Shown here piece after piece: positions 24,657-64,000 of a stretch of DNA of 64,000 bases. The DNA is taken from positions 34,269,191 through 34,333,190 of the forward strand of contig NC_132893.1 of NCBI RefSeq assembly GCF_030463535.1, given 5' to 3'. The translations under genes were made by a program, and so were the position numbers. The stretch's first letter is position 1. The number at the start of each line of letters is the position of its first letter. The notes under the pieces were generated by a model. That model saw only the letters and a program-made list of their open reading frames with translations, did no database searches and was not told the origin of the DNA. The stretch is from Salminus brasiliensis. Its lineage: Eukaryota; Chordata; Actinopteri; Characiformes; Bryconidae.

Positions 24657-25170
24657 AAAACTATGACTGTTAAGAAGCTTTAATGGCTCCGATATTTCTA
24701 ACTCTCCGTTCCACCTTAAATGCTACGGGTTAACGTTCTGTGCCGGTAGGCGCCAGAGCGTAAACGCCGCACTATTTAAGGTGGACCGGAGAATTCAGCT
24801 AGATATACCGTCTGCAAAGTTGGGACTTTTTAAGCATATTATCGGTAGGTCAGCTCTGCTACATGTCTTAATAGTTCTACTACAAACATACAACTAAAAT
24901 TATTACTGTTAAAATGACTGTTAAGAAGCTTTAATGGCCCCGATATTTCTAACTCGCCATTCCACCTTAAATGCTACGGGTTAACGTTCTGTGCCGGTGG
25001 GCGCCTGAGCGTAAGTGCTGCACTATTTAAGGTGGACCGGAGAATTCGCTAGATAGACCGTCTGCAAAGTTGGGACTTTTGAGGCACAAACACGGCGAAT
25101 TATCGGTAGGTCAGCTCTGCTACGTGTCTTATTAGTTCTACTACAAATAGACAATTAAAATTAATACAAT
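24657..25170. repeat. Tandem pair of about 254-bp foldback units
   Basis: Two direct copies (24657-24909 and 24910-25170) each contain inverted arms: CTAACTCTCCGTTCCACCTTAAATGCTAC and, about 60 bp on, the reversed GCACTATTTAAGGTGGACCGGAGAATTC. They lie just inside the presumed ska1 transcription unit, next to its promoter. Confidence 0.8.
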
Positions 25171-25314
25171 ATAGAGACTTAACGAGGGTTTAGCCGACGT
25201 TACCCAAAACATAAACAATGCACAAGCGACATGACACACGGGGTGAGTTATAATAAATAACGTAAACAACGTTTTATTAACTGCAGAATTCAGTAACGAC
25301 TAAAAGCCACTTAC

Positions 25315-25480
25315 GGTTCTTACGAAGAGCGTCAACTACCTCTCAGGAAAGGTTTATTTAATATTTATTATTAAATTAATTTATTTAATCTGGCCACAGT
25401 TCCCCTGTACCGCGCCGCTGTTCGAATGACTGGCGGCCTGTGATTGGCTGTACGCGCTTGCGTCACTGTGAGGTTTCCTT
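25315..25480 (-). promoter_or_regulatory. Probable ska1 promoter and non-coding first exon
   Basis: The ska1 start codon lies in a spliced exon, so a 5' non-coding exon is expected upstream. This stretch is locally GC-rich. It carries an inverted CCAAT box (GATTGGC on plus, 25442-25448), a TGACGCA-type CRE/AP-1-like motif (near 25459-25466) and, on minus, a good donor GAACC|GTAAGTGG with the exon edge at 25315. The transcription start is not determined. It sits about 1.1 kb from the probable 3' end of smarcad1. Confidence 0.45.
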
Positions 25481-26494
25481 CTACGTAGCCTGATGCAAAA
25501 GTTTGGACACCCTTTGGCTAAACGACACATTTAGCTGTTGTCCTAATAAACAGTTGACCTGTCTTTCTTGTCTTGTGCAGTTATTATTCAGTTGTTATTA
25601 AGTTTGGACATCTACAAAGGCAGAAATCTTCACCTATGTTGCAGCTTTAAAAAAAAGTCTTTCGATTCTTATGGGTGGATTTTTGTCTCTCATATTATTA
25701 TTATTATTTTTCCAGAAAGTCTCCAGTTAATCCAGCTGGTTTTTAATTTTTTGCATCTGGACTACGCTGGTATTTTTCGGAATCCATTATTTTCTCCATC
25801 CAGGCACTATTTCCAATGCCAAGCAATGATCCATCCACCCCCATGCTTCACAGTTGGCAAGTGTTCCCTTTCCCTTTATACGACTGATGAACTGAGCTGA
25901 GCCCATCACAACCTTTGCTTTCAGCAAGGATCTCATGCTTTTAACATTGTAAAGGTAAAGGTGCACGTATTTGTCAATGTACAATGTACACTGTCCATCT
26001 GTGGTAGTGAACACACACACACTAGTGAACTAGGGGCAGTGAGTACACACACACCCAGAACGGTGCACGGACACTTTTCGGGACACTTGGACACTTTACC
26101 CACACTTGACACGTTATGATGTTACAGCTACTCAATCATTCATGCTGCCTCACCCCTTTCTCAAATTGTGATCATACTGTTTTTATTTATCTACTTTTCC
26201 TATTGATGTCTACCCTTTTTATATTCTATTATTTTATCTATTCAAAAATTGCTCTTTGGGTGTAACTGGGACCTTGCAATCACAATTTTGTTCCACCTCA
26301 TGTACCACATGTGATGCGAATAACGATAAAGTCTCCTTTATCCTTTATTTACATCAAGCTGCAACTAAGCTCAACATAGCTGGATGTACGCTACCCGTGA
26401 GCTGCTCTGCTTGTACCTCCAGCTCTATTTCTGATCAAACACACAATTTCTGTGACTGAGTGATCAATACCGCTTATCGTCGTTTTCCTTTTTT

Positions 26495-26698
26495 TTTATT
26501 TAAACATCTGGCAAATTTTGCCCACGCCACAAAAACAATACAAGATTCATGTCTTCGGAAACAGTACTCCAGTACATTCAGAATGTAAACAAAAGATTCG
26601 GCTGCAGCTTCAGCAGAACGTTCCGGAGAAAACTCCAAATAAAAAATAATAATAATAAAAAAAATTTGTGAGATTTGTGATCATTGCACCTTTTTAAT
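26495..26698 (-). terminator. Candidate smarcad1 polyadenylation signals
   Basis: On the minus strand, downstream of the smarcad1 stop, there is ATTAAA at 26698-26693 and AATAAA at 26500-26495. They would give 3' UTRs of roughly 100 or 300 nt. Both sit in AT-rich DNA where such hexamers are common, so this is suggestive only. Confidence 0.35.
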
Positions 26699-26799
26699 GG
26701 CAAGCCTGTCAAGGTCAGCTGTGCTACAGTACTTCAGTCAAAACGTAAAATACTAATGTTAAGAACACCATTAATGTAGGTCCCAGTGTTGGTCAGGTT

Positions 26800-56051
<29,252 letters not shown>

Positions 56052-56459
56052 TGTTCAAGTTGCAGACACTCAGAAAAACCGGACCGGACCCCCAGGTCCA
56101 GATGTAGTTATATACACCCAAATAAATTCACGAAAGCCAACCAGGCGACATTTAATCCGTCGTGGGTGAAGACACGGCTCTGTTTGGACCATGGACATGC
56201 ACCGGCTAGCCGGGTTAGCTAGGCTAGCTAACAAAGAATGCCATGTTTCCCTCTGCTCCAATCTGGCAACCCGGCACGCTACCAGTAAAATCTCATTTCC
56301 CTGCCTTTTTTTAGCCAGAAACTGAATAAAGGTGATCTGCTCAGCCTCAAAGCCAGCTTCGAGACATCATACAATCACAACTGTGATGTGTCAATAAAAT
56401 AACCACAGTAAAATCATGTGAATTTGACTGAAAAAATCCAGCAGCCGTAGCGGGGATTT

Positions 56460-56660
56460 TTTTTTTCCCCACCCGTATTCTGGAGATTCCAGCCGTTCTG
56501 CGCTGGGATTGGCTACTGGATCTAACTGACATGCGTCCGCCGAGCGTTTAACCAATCGTATGCCATATGCTGGTTATTAGTAGCCAATCACAAAACAAGT
56601 AAGCCGGGACATGTCGAAATACGGGTGGAGAAAAAAATAAAGCTCCGCTGTACTGTTTAT
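56460..56660 (-). promoter_or_regulatory. Probable smarcad1 promoter region with three CCAAT boxes
   Basis: Three CCAAT motifs lie within about 80 bp: GATTGGCT at 56507-56514, ACCAATC at 56551-56557 and AGCCAATC at 56582-56589. CpG-containing sequence is nearby. The cluster is 400-550 bp upstream of the tentative smarcad1 ATG and there is no clear TATA box. Mixed CCAAT orientation without a TATA box is usual for housekeeping promoters. The transcription start is not determined. Confidence 0.45.
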
Positions 56661-56749
56661 AACTACGGTGGCCGTGTTACACCAGCCGTGTTTGTTCCAG
56701 TATCGCGTTATCAGTGTTTTTCTTAATTTACTCAATTAAATTAATTAAA

Positions 56750-57350
56750 ATATTAGAATATTTCATGAATTCAGCAGCTAAAATTAATATACCCTGCTGA
56801 AAAAATAACAACAGTCATGATGGTCAACCAGTGTGGTCAAGAACAAATAGTTTGTATATTTTCTCAAAACTTTAGAGGATTTAAATATTTAAATTAATTA
56901 AAATATTACAATATTTTATTAATTTAGTACCTAAAATTAATATACCCTGCTGAAAAAAATAACAACAGTCATGATGGTCAACCAGTGTGGTCAAGAACTA
57001 ATAGTTTGTATATTTTCTCAAAATTTTAAAAGATTTAAATATTTAAATGAATTAAAATATTATAATATTTAATGAATTCAGCAGCTAAAATTAACATACC
57101 CTGCTAAAAAAAACAATAGTCATGATGGACAACCAGAGTGGTCAAGAACAAATAGTTTGTATATTTTCTCAAAACTTTAGAGGATTTAAATGTTTAAATT
57201 AATTAAAATATTAAAATATTTTGTTAATTTAATACCTAAAATAAATATACCCTGCTGAAAAAAAACAATAGTCATGATGGTCAACCAGAGTGGTTAAGAA
57301 CAAATTTGTATATTTTTAACTTTAGAAGATTTAAAGCAAGCTGGCCAAAC
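56750..57350. repeat. 154-bp tandem repeat, four copies
   Basis: The unit contains TATACCCTGCTGAAAAAA, CAACAGTCATGATGGTCAACCAGTGTGGTCAAGAAC and TAGTTTGTATATTTTCTCAAAACTTTAG. Copies start near 56789, 56943, 57097 and 57248. It lies upstream of the smarcad1 promoter region. A reversed piece follows at about 57345-57400. Confidence 0.9.
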
Positions 57351-57779
57351 TGGTTGACTACCTTACTTCTTGACCACACTGGTGGACCATCATGACTAAC
57401 ATGACTAGCATGACACATGTGTACAGCTCTGTAAATGTTTAAGTCATTATATCTGTACAAATAGTTTGTATATAGATGTCTATTCAGGCTGCATATGATT
57501 ATTACTTTTAGTATTTTTTTTATTTTTATTCTTTATTCTATTTACTGTTTAGTGTATTTTTCTCTCTTAATGTAATACTTGTGAACATATGTAACCTGGC
57601 GAAATAAAGAGATTCTGAGATTCTGATTCTAACCTGATCAAGAAGAATGACCGACTAGACCAGCATGACCACTGAGGTTGACGATCGATGTCCTGACGTT
57701 GCCTGAGTGAAAACATGGCTACATAGGTGACTGATTTACTGATTTAGCCCCAATTAAACAGGAGATGACGTACACTCTC

Positions 57780-58215
57780 CTAGCATGTTAGAAGTTCTGT
57801 CAGCCAAGAACACAAAGCTGAGGCTGCAGAGGCCACAGACTCACCAACACGATGTGCATCGACAGCACAAATTCATGGACCCAACCTGCCATATGTCCAC
57901 AGTCAGTCCAGGCTGGTCGAGGTGGTGTAAGAATGTGGGGGATGATTTCTGGGCTCACTTTGGGCCATTAATACCAATCACATTAATGCCACAGACTGTT
58001 TGAGTATTCTTGCTGACCATGTGCATCCCTTCATGACCACAGTTTACCATTGGTACTTCAAACGGCTACTTCAAACAGTCTCAAACTGGTTTCATGAACT
58101 TGACAATGGGTCATCAGTGTTCTTCAGATGCTTTCCCAGTCTGAATTCCCAATCTGTATCCAGTAGAACATTGTGGGGATGTGGTAAAACAGGAGATTCT
58201 CAGTATTAAGGGCTT
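57780..58215 (+). mobile_element. Degraded Tc1-like transposase remnant
   Basis: It encodes a worn peptide ILADHVHPFMTTVYHWYFK, which resembles the DxVHPFM segment of Tc1-group transposases, then fragments including CATTGTGGGGATGTGGTAAAACAGG. The frame is broken. It has no selective role here. Confidence 0.55.
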
Positions 58216-58237
58216 GAACCCTAGATTTATCATTAAT

Positions 58238-58524
58238 GGTGGTTGGTGTGGCGCAACAGATAACACCACTACCTGCCAGTGAGCTGCCACAGCATTGATT
58301 GCAGCACCATGCTGCACTATGCCAATAAGGGTCCTTGGGCAAGACTCCGAACCCTACATTGGCCCGCCTCCGTAATATGAGTTACTTTGTAAGTCACTCT
58401 GGATAAGAGCGTCAGCTAATCATGACTAACATGACTAGCTGTATACATGTGTAAATCATTATATCTGTACAAATAGTTTGTATATAGATGTCTACTCAGA
58501 CTACATATGAGTTTTTTACAGCTC

Positions 58525-58562
<38 letters not shown>

Positions 58563-58705
58563 CTATTTATTGTTTAGTGTATTTTTCTCTCTTAATGGTC
58601 CTTGGGCAAGACTCCGAACCCTACATTGGCCCGCCTCCTTAATATAAGTTACTTTGTAAGTCGCTCTGGAAAAGAACGTCAGCTAAATGCTGTAAATGTA
58701 AATTA
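58238..58705 (+). mobile_element. tRNA-type SINE copies around a local duplication
   Basis: One SINE copy (58238-58420) and a partial second (58597-58705) flank a segment (58421-58595) that repeats 57391-57600 (CATGACTAACATGACTAGC..., ACAAATAGTTTGTATATAGATGTCTA). An ATT run (58527-58562) lies inside. Confidence 0.7.
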
Positions 58706-59539
58706 AGCTGTTGATCCTAATGCAGGAACTGCTGTGAATTATTTGGCAACTACTTGGTTTAGCATATTTTATGGTGTCCCACAGGGTTCTATTTTGGGGC
58801 CTATGAAACTGAAACTGATGTTAATTCTGCAAGAAATGTAGTTATGGGGGTGATGAATTTTGGGCTTACTTGCAGGGTCTAATAAGTTAAAGTGCTCCAG
58901 AAAGACCTGCAGGAACTGTGAGATGCATGTTTCCACCTCTTGTGGAATCCAAGGCATGAAGATTTGGGGGTATTTTGAGGCACAGTGTTAGTATAAGTGC
59001 TTGGTAAGTGGATGGACGTTTTTGAGCTTCTCTGGTTCCTCTGGAGGGTGAGTTTTAGGCCTCTCCACACAGCTCTCCTCTCCTCAGATCCTCATTAAAA
59101 TGTAATATCAGACAAAGGGAACACTAGGAAACACAGACACTGTTTAAATGCTCATTTTATTTAGTTTGGTAGCTGGCTGTGCCAGACACTTCCTATAGCT
59201 GGAGATCAAGTCTGGGGTCTTTCACATCACTGCGGTTTAAATTCTGACCCGCTCGTCTTTGCAGAACTGCTCTAATGCAACCACGCTGGAGGACTTTCAA
59301 GGATGAATTGCCCAATTAAAGCCCAGCCTCAGCCTCATATTGTATTTATTTATTTGACAGGGACAATACAGATGAACACTGTTACAGAAAATTCAGCACA
59401 GGTGAAGTATCCACGGCTTCCAGCTGAAGCTAATTTGCAGGCCCTGTCCCTGTTAGGCTTTTAAAAGGAACTAAAACAAATACCTGCCTGCATGCAGTAA
59501 ATCAACAGTACAGTTATTCGTGTGTAAGGTTTATGTACA

Positions 59540-60003
59540 CGATCAGCCATAACATTAGCACCACTACCCCGCCTCATATTGAGTAGGTCACCCGTTTTGC
59601 CAGCGCAATAGATCTGACCATTAGAGGCATGGACTCCACAAGACCACTGAAGGTGTCCTGTGAGCCTCAGGTGAGCAGGACCCTGTCGCCGGTTCACCGG
59701 TTGTCCTTTCTTGGAGCACTTTTGGTAGGTACTGACCCCTGCATACCGGGCTGCTACGCCGCATAAGACCTGCCTGATGTTTTGGAGATGTTCTGACCCA
59801 GTCATTTATCTAGAACATCACAGTTTGGTTCTTGTCAAAGTGTCTCAGATGCTTATGCTCTTCCAACACATCAGCTTTAAGAACTGACTGACTGTTCACG
59901 TGCTGCCTAATATATATCCACCCCTTGACAGAAGCCACTGTAAATGAAGATAATCAAGGTTTTTCAACTTTGCCTGGTAGGTACTAATGTTATGGCTATT
60001 TGC
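59540..60003 (-). mobile_element. Internally deleted Tc1-like transposon
   Basis: Termini CAGCCATAACATTAGCACCAC and GTACTAATGTTATGGCT are inverted. The interior, on minus, has GACTGGGTCAGAACATCTCC and AACCGGTGAACCGGCGACAGGGTCC transposase relics. Same family as 7807-8310. A LINE/SINE-like tail (TTTATTTGACAGGGACAATACAGATGAACAC) lies just before it at about 59340-59460. Confidence 0.75.
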
Positions 60004-60009
60004 TAAACA

Positions 60010-61017
60010 CCTTAAAGGAATGATGTATTTGGAGCTCTAATGGCAAAGAATCCAAACCTGTGTGTCTTCTTCACACTGGCATTGTACAGTTGCCATCTGC
60101 TGCTCCCTATTTGGTACTCCACTGCTGCAATAGACCAAAACAGCAGTGGACCCACAACTGAACCTTGTGGAATGCCCATAATGATCTTTTAATTACTTCA
60201 TTAAAACAGCATGCAGTCATTTCTGCTGAATACTTTTGCCCAAACTCAAATGGTTTTGGATGTTTTCCAGTTTTTATTGGTTTTACATCAGCTGCTCTGC
60301 AACCATTTTTTGAGGTAACCACTGGTAGAGCAAGGCCAGCAGGTTCTTAGCTAGATGTCTTTCTAGGTTCTGGGCTTCTCTGACCTACACACACACCAGA
60401 ATTTTGGTAGGCTGAGCAATTAGGGAAAGATTCACCACCGTTACAAATTTTCTGAGTTTGGAGATAATAGCTCTCACTGAGGACTCATTGCTGGAGTCCC
60501 AAAGTCTTATAGACTTTTCCATATATTTCAAAAATTTCCTGGACTTTCCTTTGATTTGATTCCTATTTCACATTATTGGAAATGTTCTGTTTTGATGTTT
60601 AGTGTTTTTCTGATCCAAAACAACCACTAAATCTGATTCATTTGGTTTTGATTGTGTACCTAAGCACCAAGTTTAGTTTAATGGAGAACCCAAGACCAAG
60701 ACAACAGTCTCCCTTTGTGCTGGACATCGAATCTGACCTTTGCCTCCAACCCATATGTGCAGTGAACACGTACATTGGTCAGTACACATACATACAGTGA
60801 GCAAACGTGCCTTGAGTGGTGGGCAGCCATTGCCTGGGGAGCATAGAGGGCAGCTTAGTGAGTGTCAAACCCACAACCCTGTCTTTGAGCCACTACTGCC
60901 CCCTAAGGCCCCTGTCCTTTTGGGGCTAATAACGTTTGTCCTTAAATACATGAAATTATTGCTAAAAATGTGTTTAACATTTAATGAAATAGTGTTTATT
61001 GATCCGAAACAATTACC
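60010..61017. other. Gene-free stretch right of the Tc1 copy
   Basis: No exon or conserved motif is recognised. A possible SINE fragment (GCAGCCATTGCCTGGGGAGCATAGAGGGCAGC..., about 60815-60900) is the only structure seen. Confidence 0.4.
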
Positions 61018-61470
61018 TTATATGTCCAAATGTTTGTAGACACCCCTTCTAAGGGATGCATGCCTTTAAGTTTCTGGAGCAGATAAACATGAGCCATGGG
61101 CTAGTAGAGGGGTATAACGCCCTCCAGCATTGAGCTGGGGAGCAGTGGAGGAACTGTGTTCTCTGGAATAATGGATGTTGGTGCTCCATTCAGTACTTTA
61201 CTGGGATGAGTTGTGGGAATTAGGAATGATGATATGGGGTGGTGATCATCATCCAACATCCTGACCTCAGCAACGCTCTTGTCGCCGAATGCAATCAAAT
61301 CCTCAAAACAACGCTCTTCCAAAATCTAGTAGAAAGTCTAGTCTTCTTCTCTGGACAGTAGAGATAGTCACTCCAACAAAAGCAGGAGAAACTCTTTTTA
61401 ATACCCTTGATTTCAGAAGAATCAATGAATGAGCAGATGTCCCAATACTTTTGTCCATAGAGTGTTTGAT
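61018..61470. mobile_element. Non-autonomous Tc1-like element, reversed copy
   Basis: It begins TATATGTCCAAATGTTTGTAGACACCCC and ends GTCCCAATACTTTTGTCCATAGAGTG. Its body is the reverse of the copy at 10583-11163, with a deletion near 61070. Confidence 0.75.
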
Positions 61471-61479
61471 GTACCCTAA

Positions 61480-62095
61480 ATGCTAATGCTTTTATTATCA
61501 GGACTTTCTCTATAAAGTGAAAGTGTGTTTATGGTGTGTTTACTGGATATACATCATCACGAGCGTATCTTTCCTGCTGGATGCTGGTTTGCCCAAAAGG
61601 GTTCAATAACCCAGCAGCAGATTGATTTAGCATTAGCAGTGCTGGATTAGCCCGGCTACAAGCAAACCAAACAGACCATTAAATTAGTTTCACTTTCATA
61701 TGGTTACGTTTATATTCATTTTAAAACAAATCAATCATTTCTATCAGTGCAACTGTTTCATTTAATACCGGAATGATAACGCGACCATTCTTTCATCTGA
61801 CTAGCTAACGTTCGGTGTTGTTTAGGCTGGTGGTCCCCAACCCTGGGCCTGGAGAACCCTGCATGGTTTGCTCTAACACTCCACCCTGAAAGGTGCTGTA
61901 AACGATTTCAGTTCAATACACAATTCAGTTAATGTTTCCTCACGGTTGGCTAGTTCTGCCGTCTGTTCAGCCCTGGCTCTGTAAATGGAAATCAAACCCA
62001 GTGGCTGGCCTCAAGCTACTCCAGACCATCAGAAACAGGGGGTGTTACTACTAGCACAGTGTGATTATGTAGATTCATGCATAATTCAAAATGCT
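61480..62095. other. Gene-free stretch before the 45-bp array
   Basis: Ordinary mixed sequence without recognised coding or repeat structure, apart from a short GGTCCCCAACCCTGGGCCTGGAGAACCCTGCA motif that resembles a common fish interspersed repeat. Confidence 0.4.
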
Positions 62096-62099
62096 ATTC

Positions 62100-63775
62100 T
62101 AGATAACATCTGCGTGCAAATGCTGTGGTAGTGATGTTGTACGAGGCAGGCAACCAGCATGCAAATGCTGTGGTAGTATTGTGGTACGAGGCAGGAGACC
62201 AGCATGCTAGCGCTGTGGTAGTGATGTTGTACGAGGCCGGCAACCGGCATGCAAATGCTGTGGTAGTATTGTGGTACGAGGCAGGAGACCAGCATGCTGA
62301 CGCTGTGGTAGTGATGTTGTACGAGGCCGGCAACCGGCATACGAACACTGTGGTAGTGATGTGGTATGAGGCCGGTGACCAGCATACTAATGCTGTGGTA
62401 GTGATGTTGTATGAGACCAGCGACCAGCATACTAATGCTGTGGTAGTGATGTTGTACGAGGCAGGAGACCAGCATACTAATGCTGTGGTAGTGATGTTGT
62501 ACGAGGCTGGCAACCGGCATGCAAATGCTGTGGTAGTGATGTTGTACGAGACAGAAGACCAGCATACTAATGCTGTGGTAGTGATGTTGTACGAGACAGA
62601 AGACCAGCATACTAATGCTGTGGTAGTGATGTTGTACGAGGCCGGCAACCGGCATGCAAATGCTGTGGTAGTGATGTTGTACGAGGCCGGCAACCGGCAT
62701 GCAAATGCTGTGGTAGTATTGTGGTACGAGGCAGGAGACCAGCATGCTGACGCTGTGGTAGTGATGTTGTACGAGGCCGGCAACCGGCATACGAACACTG
62801 TGGTAGTGATGTGGTATGAGGCCGGTGACCAGCATACTAATGCTGTGGTAGTGATGTTGTATGAGACCAGCGACCAGCATACTAATGCTGTGGTAGTGAT
62901 GTTGTACGAGGCAGGAGACCAGCATACTAATGCTGTGGTAGTGATGTTGTACGAGGCTGGCAACCGGCATGCAAATGCTGTGGTAGTGATGTTGTACGAG
63001 ACAGAAGACCAGCATACTAATGCTGTGGTAGTGATGTTGTACGAGGCCGGCAACCGGCATGCAAATGCTGTGGTAGTGATGTTGTACGAGGCCGGTGACC
63101 AGCATGCTAACGCTGTGGTAGTGATGTTGTACGAGGCAGGAGACCAGCATGCTAACGCTGTGGTAGTGATGTGGTATGAGGCCGGTGACCAGCATGCTAA
63201 CGCTGTGGTAGTGATGTTGTACGAGGCAGGAAACTGGCATATGAACACAGTGGTAGTGATGCTGTACGTGGCAGGCGACCAACATGCGAGCACTGTGGTA
63301 GTGATGTTGTATGAGGCCAATGACAAGCATGCTAATGGTGTGATAGTGATGTTGTATGAGGCCAATGACAAGCATGCTAATGGTGTGATAGTGATGTTGT
63401 ATGAGGCAGGCAACTGGCTGTGGTACTGATGTTGCTGTGCGAAGCTGTGGTAGTGATGTTGAATGAGGCCGGCGACCGGCATGTGAATGATGTGGTAGTG
63501 ATGTTGTATGAGGCCGGCGACCGGCATGTGAATGATGTGGTAGTGATGTTGTATGAGGCCGGCGACCGGCATGTGAATGATGTGGTAGCGATGTTGTATG
63601 AGGCCGGCGACCGGCATGTGAATGATGTGGTAGCGATGTTGTATGAGGCCGGCGACCGGCATGTGAATGATGTGGTAGCGATGTTGTATGAGGCCGGCGA
63701 CCGGCATGTGAATGATGTGGTAGCGATGTTGTATGAGGCCGGCGACCGGCATGTGAATGATGTCTTAGTGTACTG
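62100..63775. repeat. 45-bp minisatellite, about 36 copies in two sub-arrays
   Basis: The unit is GCAAATGCTGTGGTAGTGAT + GTTGTACGAGGCAGGCAACC + AGCAT (about 29 copies to 63420). A second sub-array has units with GGCCGGCGACCGGCATGTGAATGATGTGG (about 7 copies, 63455-63770). A 450-bp block (10 units) is repeated: 62250-62530 equals 62700-62980. Since 45 is a multiple of 3, several frames stay open for 118-552 codons on both strands. There are no splice-supported exons, so it is treated as non-coding. Confidence 0.93.
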
Positions 63776-64000
63776 ATTTGCTGGGTCTGGTGTGTTGGGG
63801 GCAGGGTGGGGTTTCATTTGTGGATGAAGTGTGAATGGGTGTAATAAGGTGTTTATGGCGGTACTGTCTGAAGAGGTGAGTCTTCAGGCCGCTGTGGACA
63901 GAACTGACAGACTATGCAGCCACCGTTCCACCACTGAAGAGCAAGAGCACAGCAGCGAGCCTAGCCTAGTGTAGAATTCAAGAAGCCCAGCCAACAGGCT

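Noticed and set aside
62086..63817. Very long open frames (up to 552 codons) on both strands as repeat-protein genes
   Set aside because: They come from a 45-bp minisatellite, whose period is a multiple of 3, so several frames stay open by arithmetic. There is no start context, splice support or family match.

Overview
This window is vertebrate nuclear DNA, almost certainly from a ray-finned (teleost) fish. It has split genes with GT-AG introns, proteins that align to known vertebrate families, and dense Tc1/mariner-like relics, tRNA-headed SINEs, L2/CR1-type LINE tails and long CA/GT, TA and minisatellite arrays. A more exact placement (perhaps an otophysan fish) is only a guess from the repeats. 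Most long open frames here are accidental and lie in dinucleotide repeats, minisatellites or transposon remains. The real coding sequence is in short exons, which I rebuilt by hand from splice sites, reading phase and remembered human homologues.

Three genes run head to tail on the minus strand. (1) smarcad1, about 56051 down to 26800: a SWI/SNF-family chromatin remodelling ATPase in 23 coding exons. The exon lengths sum to 2754 nt, one open frame of 917 residues. The ATPase half is essentially certain; the first coding exon is tentative, and I found no convincing first CUE domain. (2) ska1, coding 21548 down to 10301: a subunit of the spindle and kinetochore-associated complex in 6 coding exons (771 nt, 256 residues). 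A probable non-coding first exon and promoter lie near 25.3-25.5 kb. (3) A slc2a11-like class II facilitative sugar transporter, 8849 down to 346, with 9 coding exons (364 residues) in view; its C-terminal exons lie beyond the left edge.

Layout: 1-9 kb, slc2a11-like exons among CA repeats and an AT-rich intron with a near-perfect palindrome and Tc1-like relics. 9-10.3 kb, intergenic DNA with a SINE. 10.3-25.5 kb, ska1 with LINE and SINE copies and a partly duplicated coding exon. 25.5-26.5 kb, a short intergenic gap. 26.5-56.6 kb, smarcad1, whose introns hold GGTTGCTA-rich minisatellites, a 73-bp minisatellite with a duplicated exon edge, and an inverted-repeat-bounded element filled with telomere-like sequence. 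56.6-64 kb, no gene recognised: a 154-bp tandem array, SINEs, Tc1 relics and a large 45-bp minisatellite.

The three genes have no obvious shared pathway: chromatin remodelling, chromosome segregation and sugar transport. I see no operon-like or defence-like system. The observations most worth a second look are the frame-compatible duplicated ska1 exon, UG-repeat splice acceptors on several slc2a11-like and smarcad1 exons, the telomere-like array inside an inverted-repeat element, and the apparent absence of CUE1 in smarcad1.
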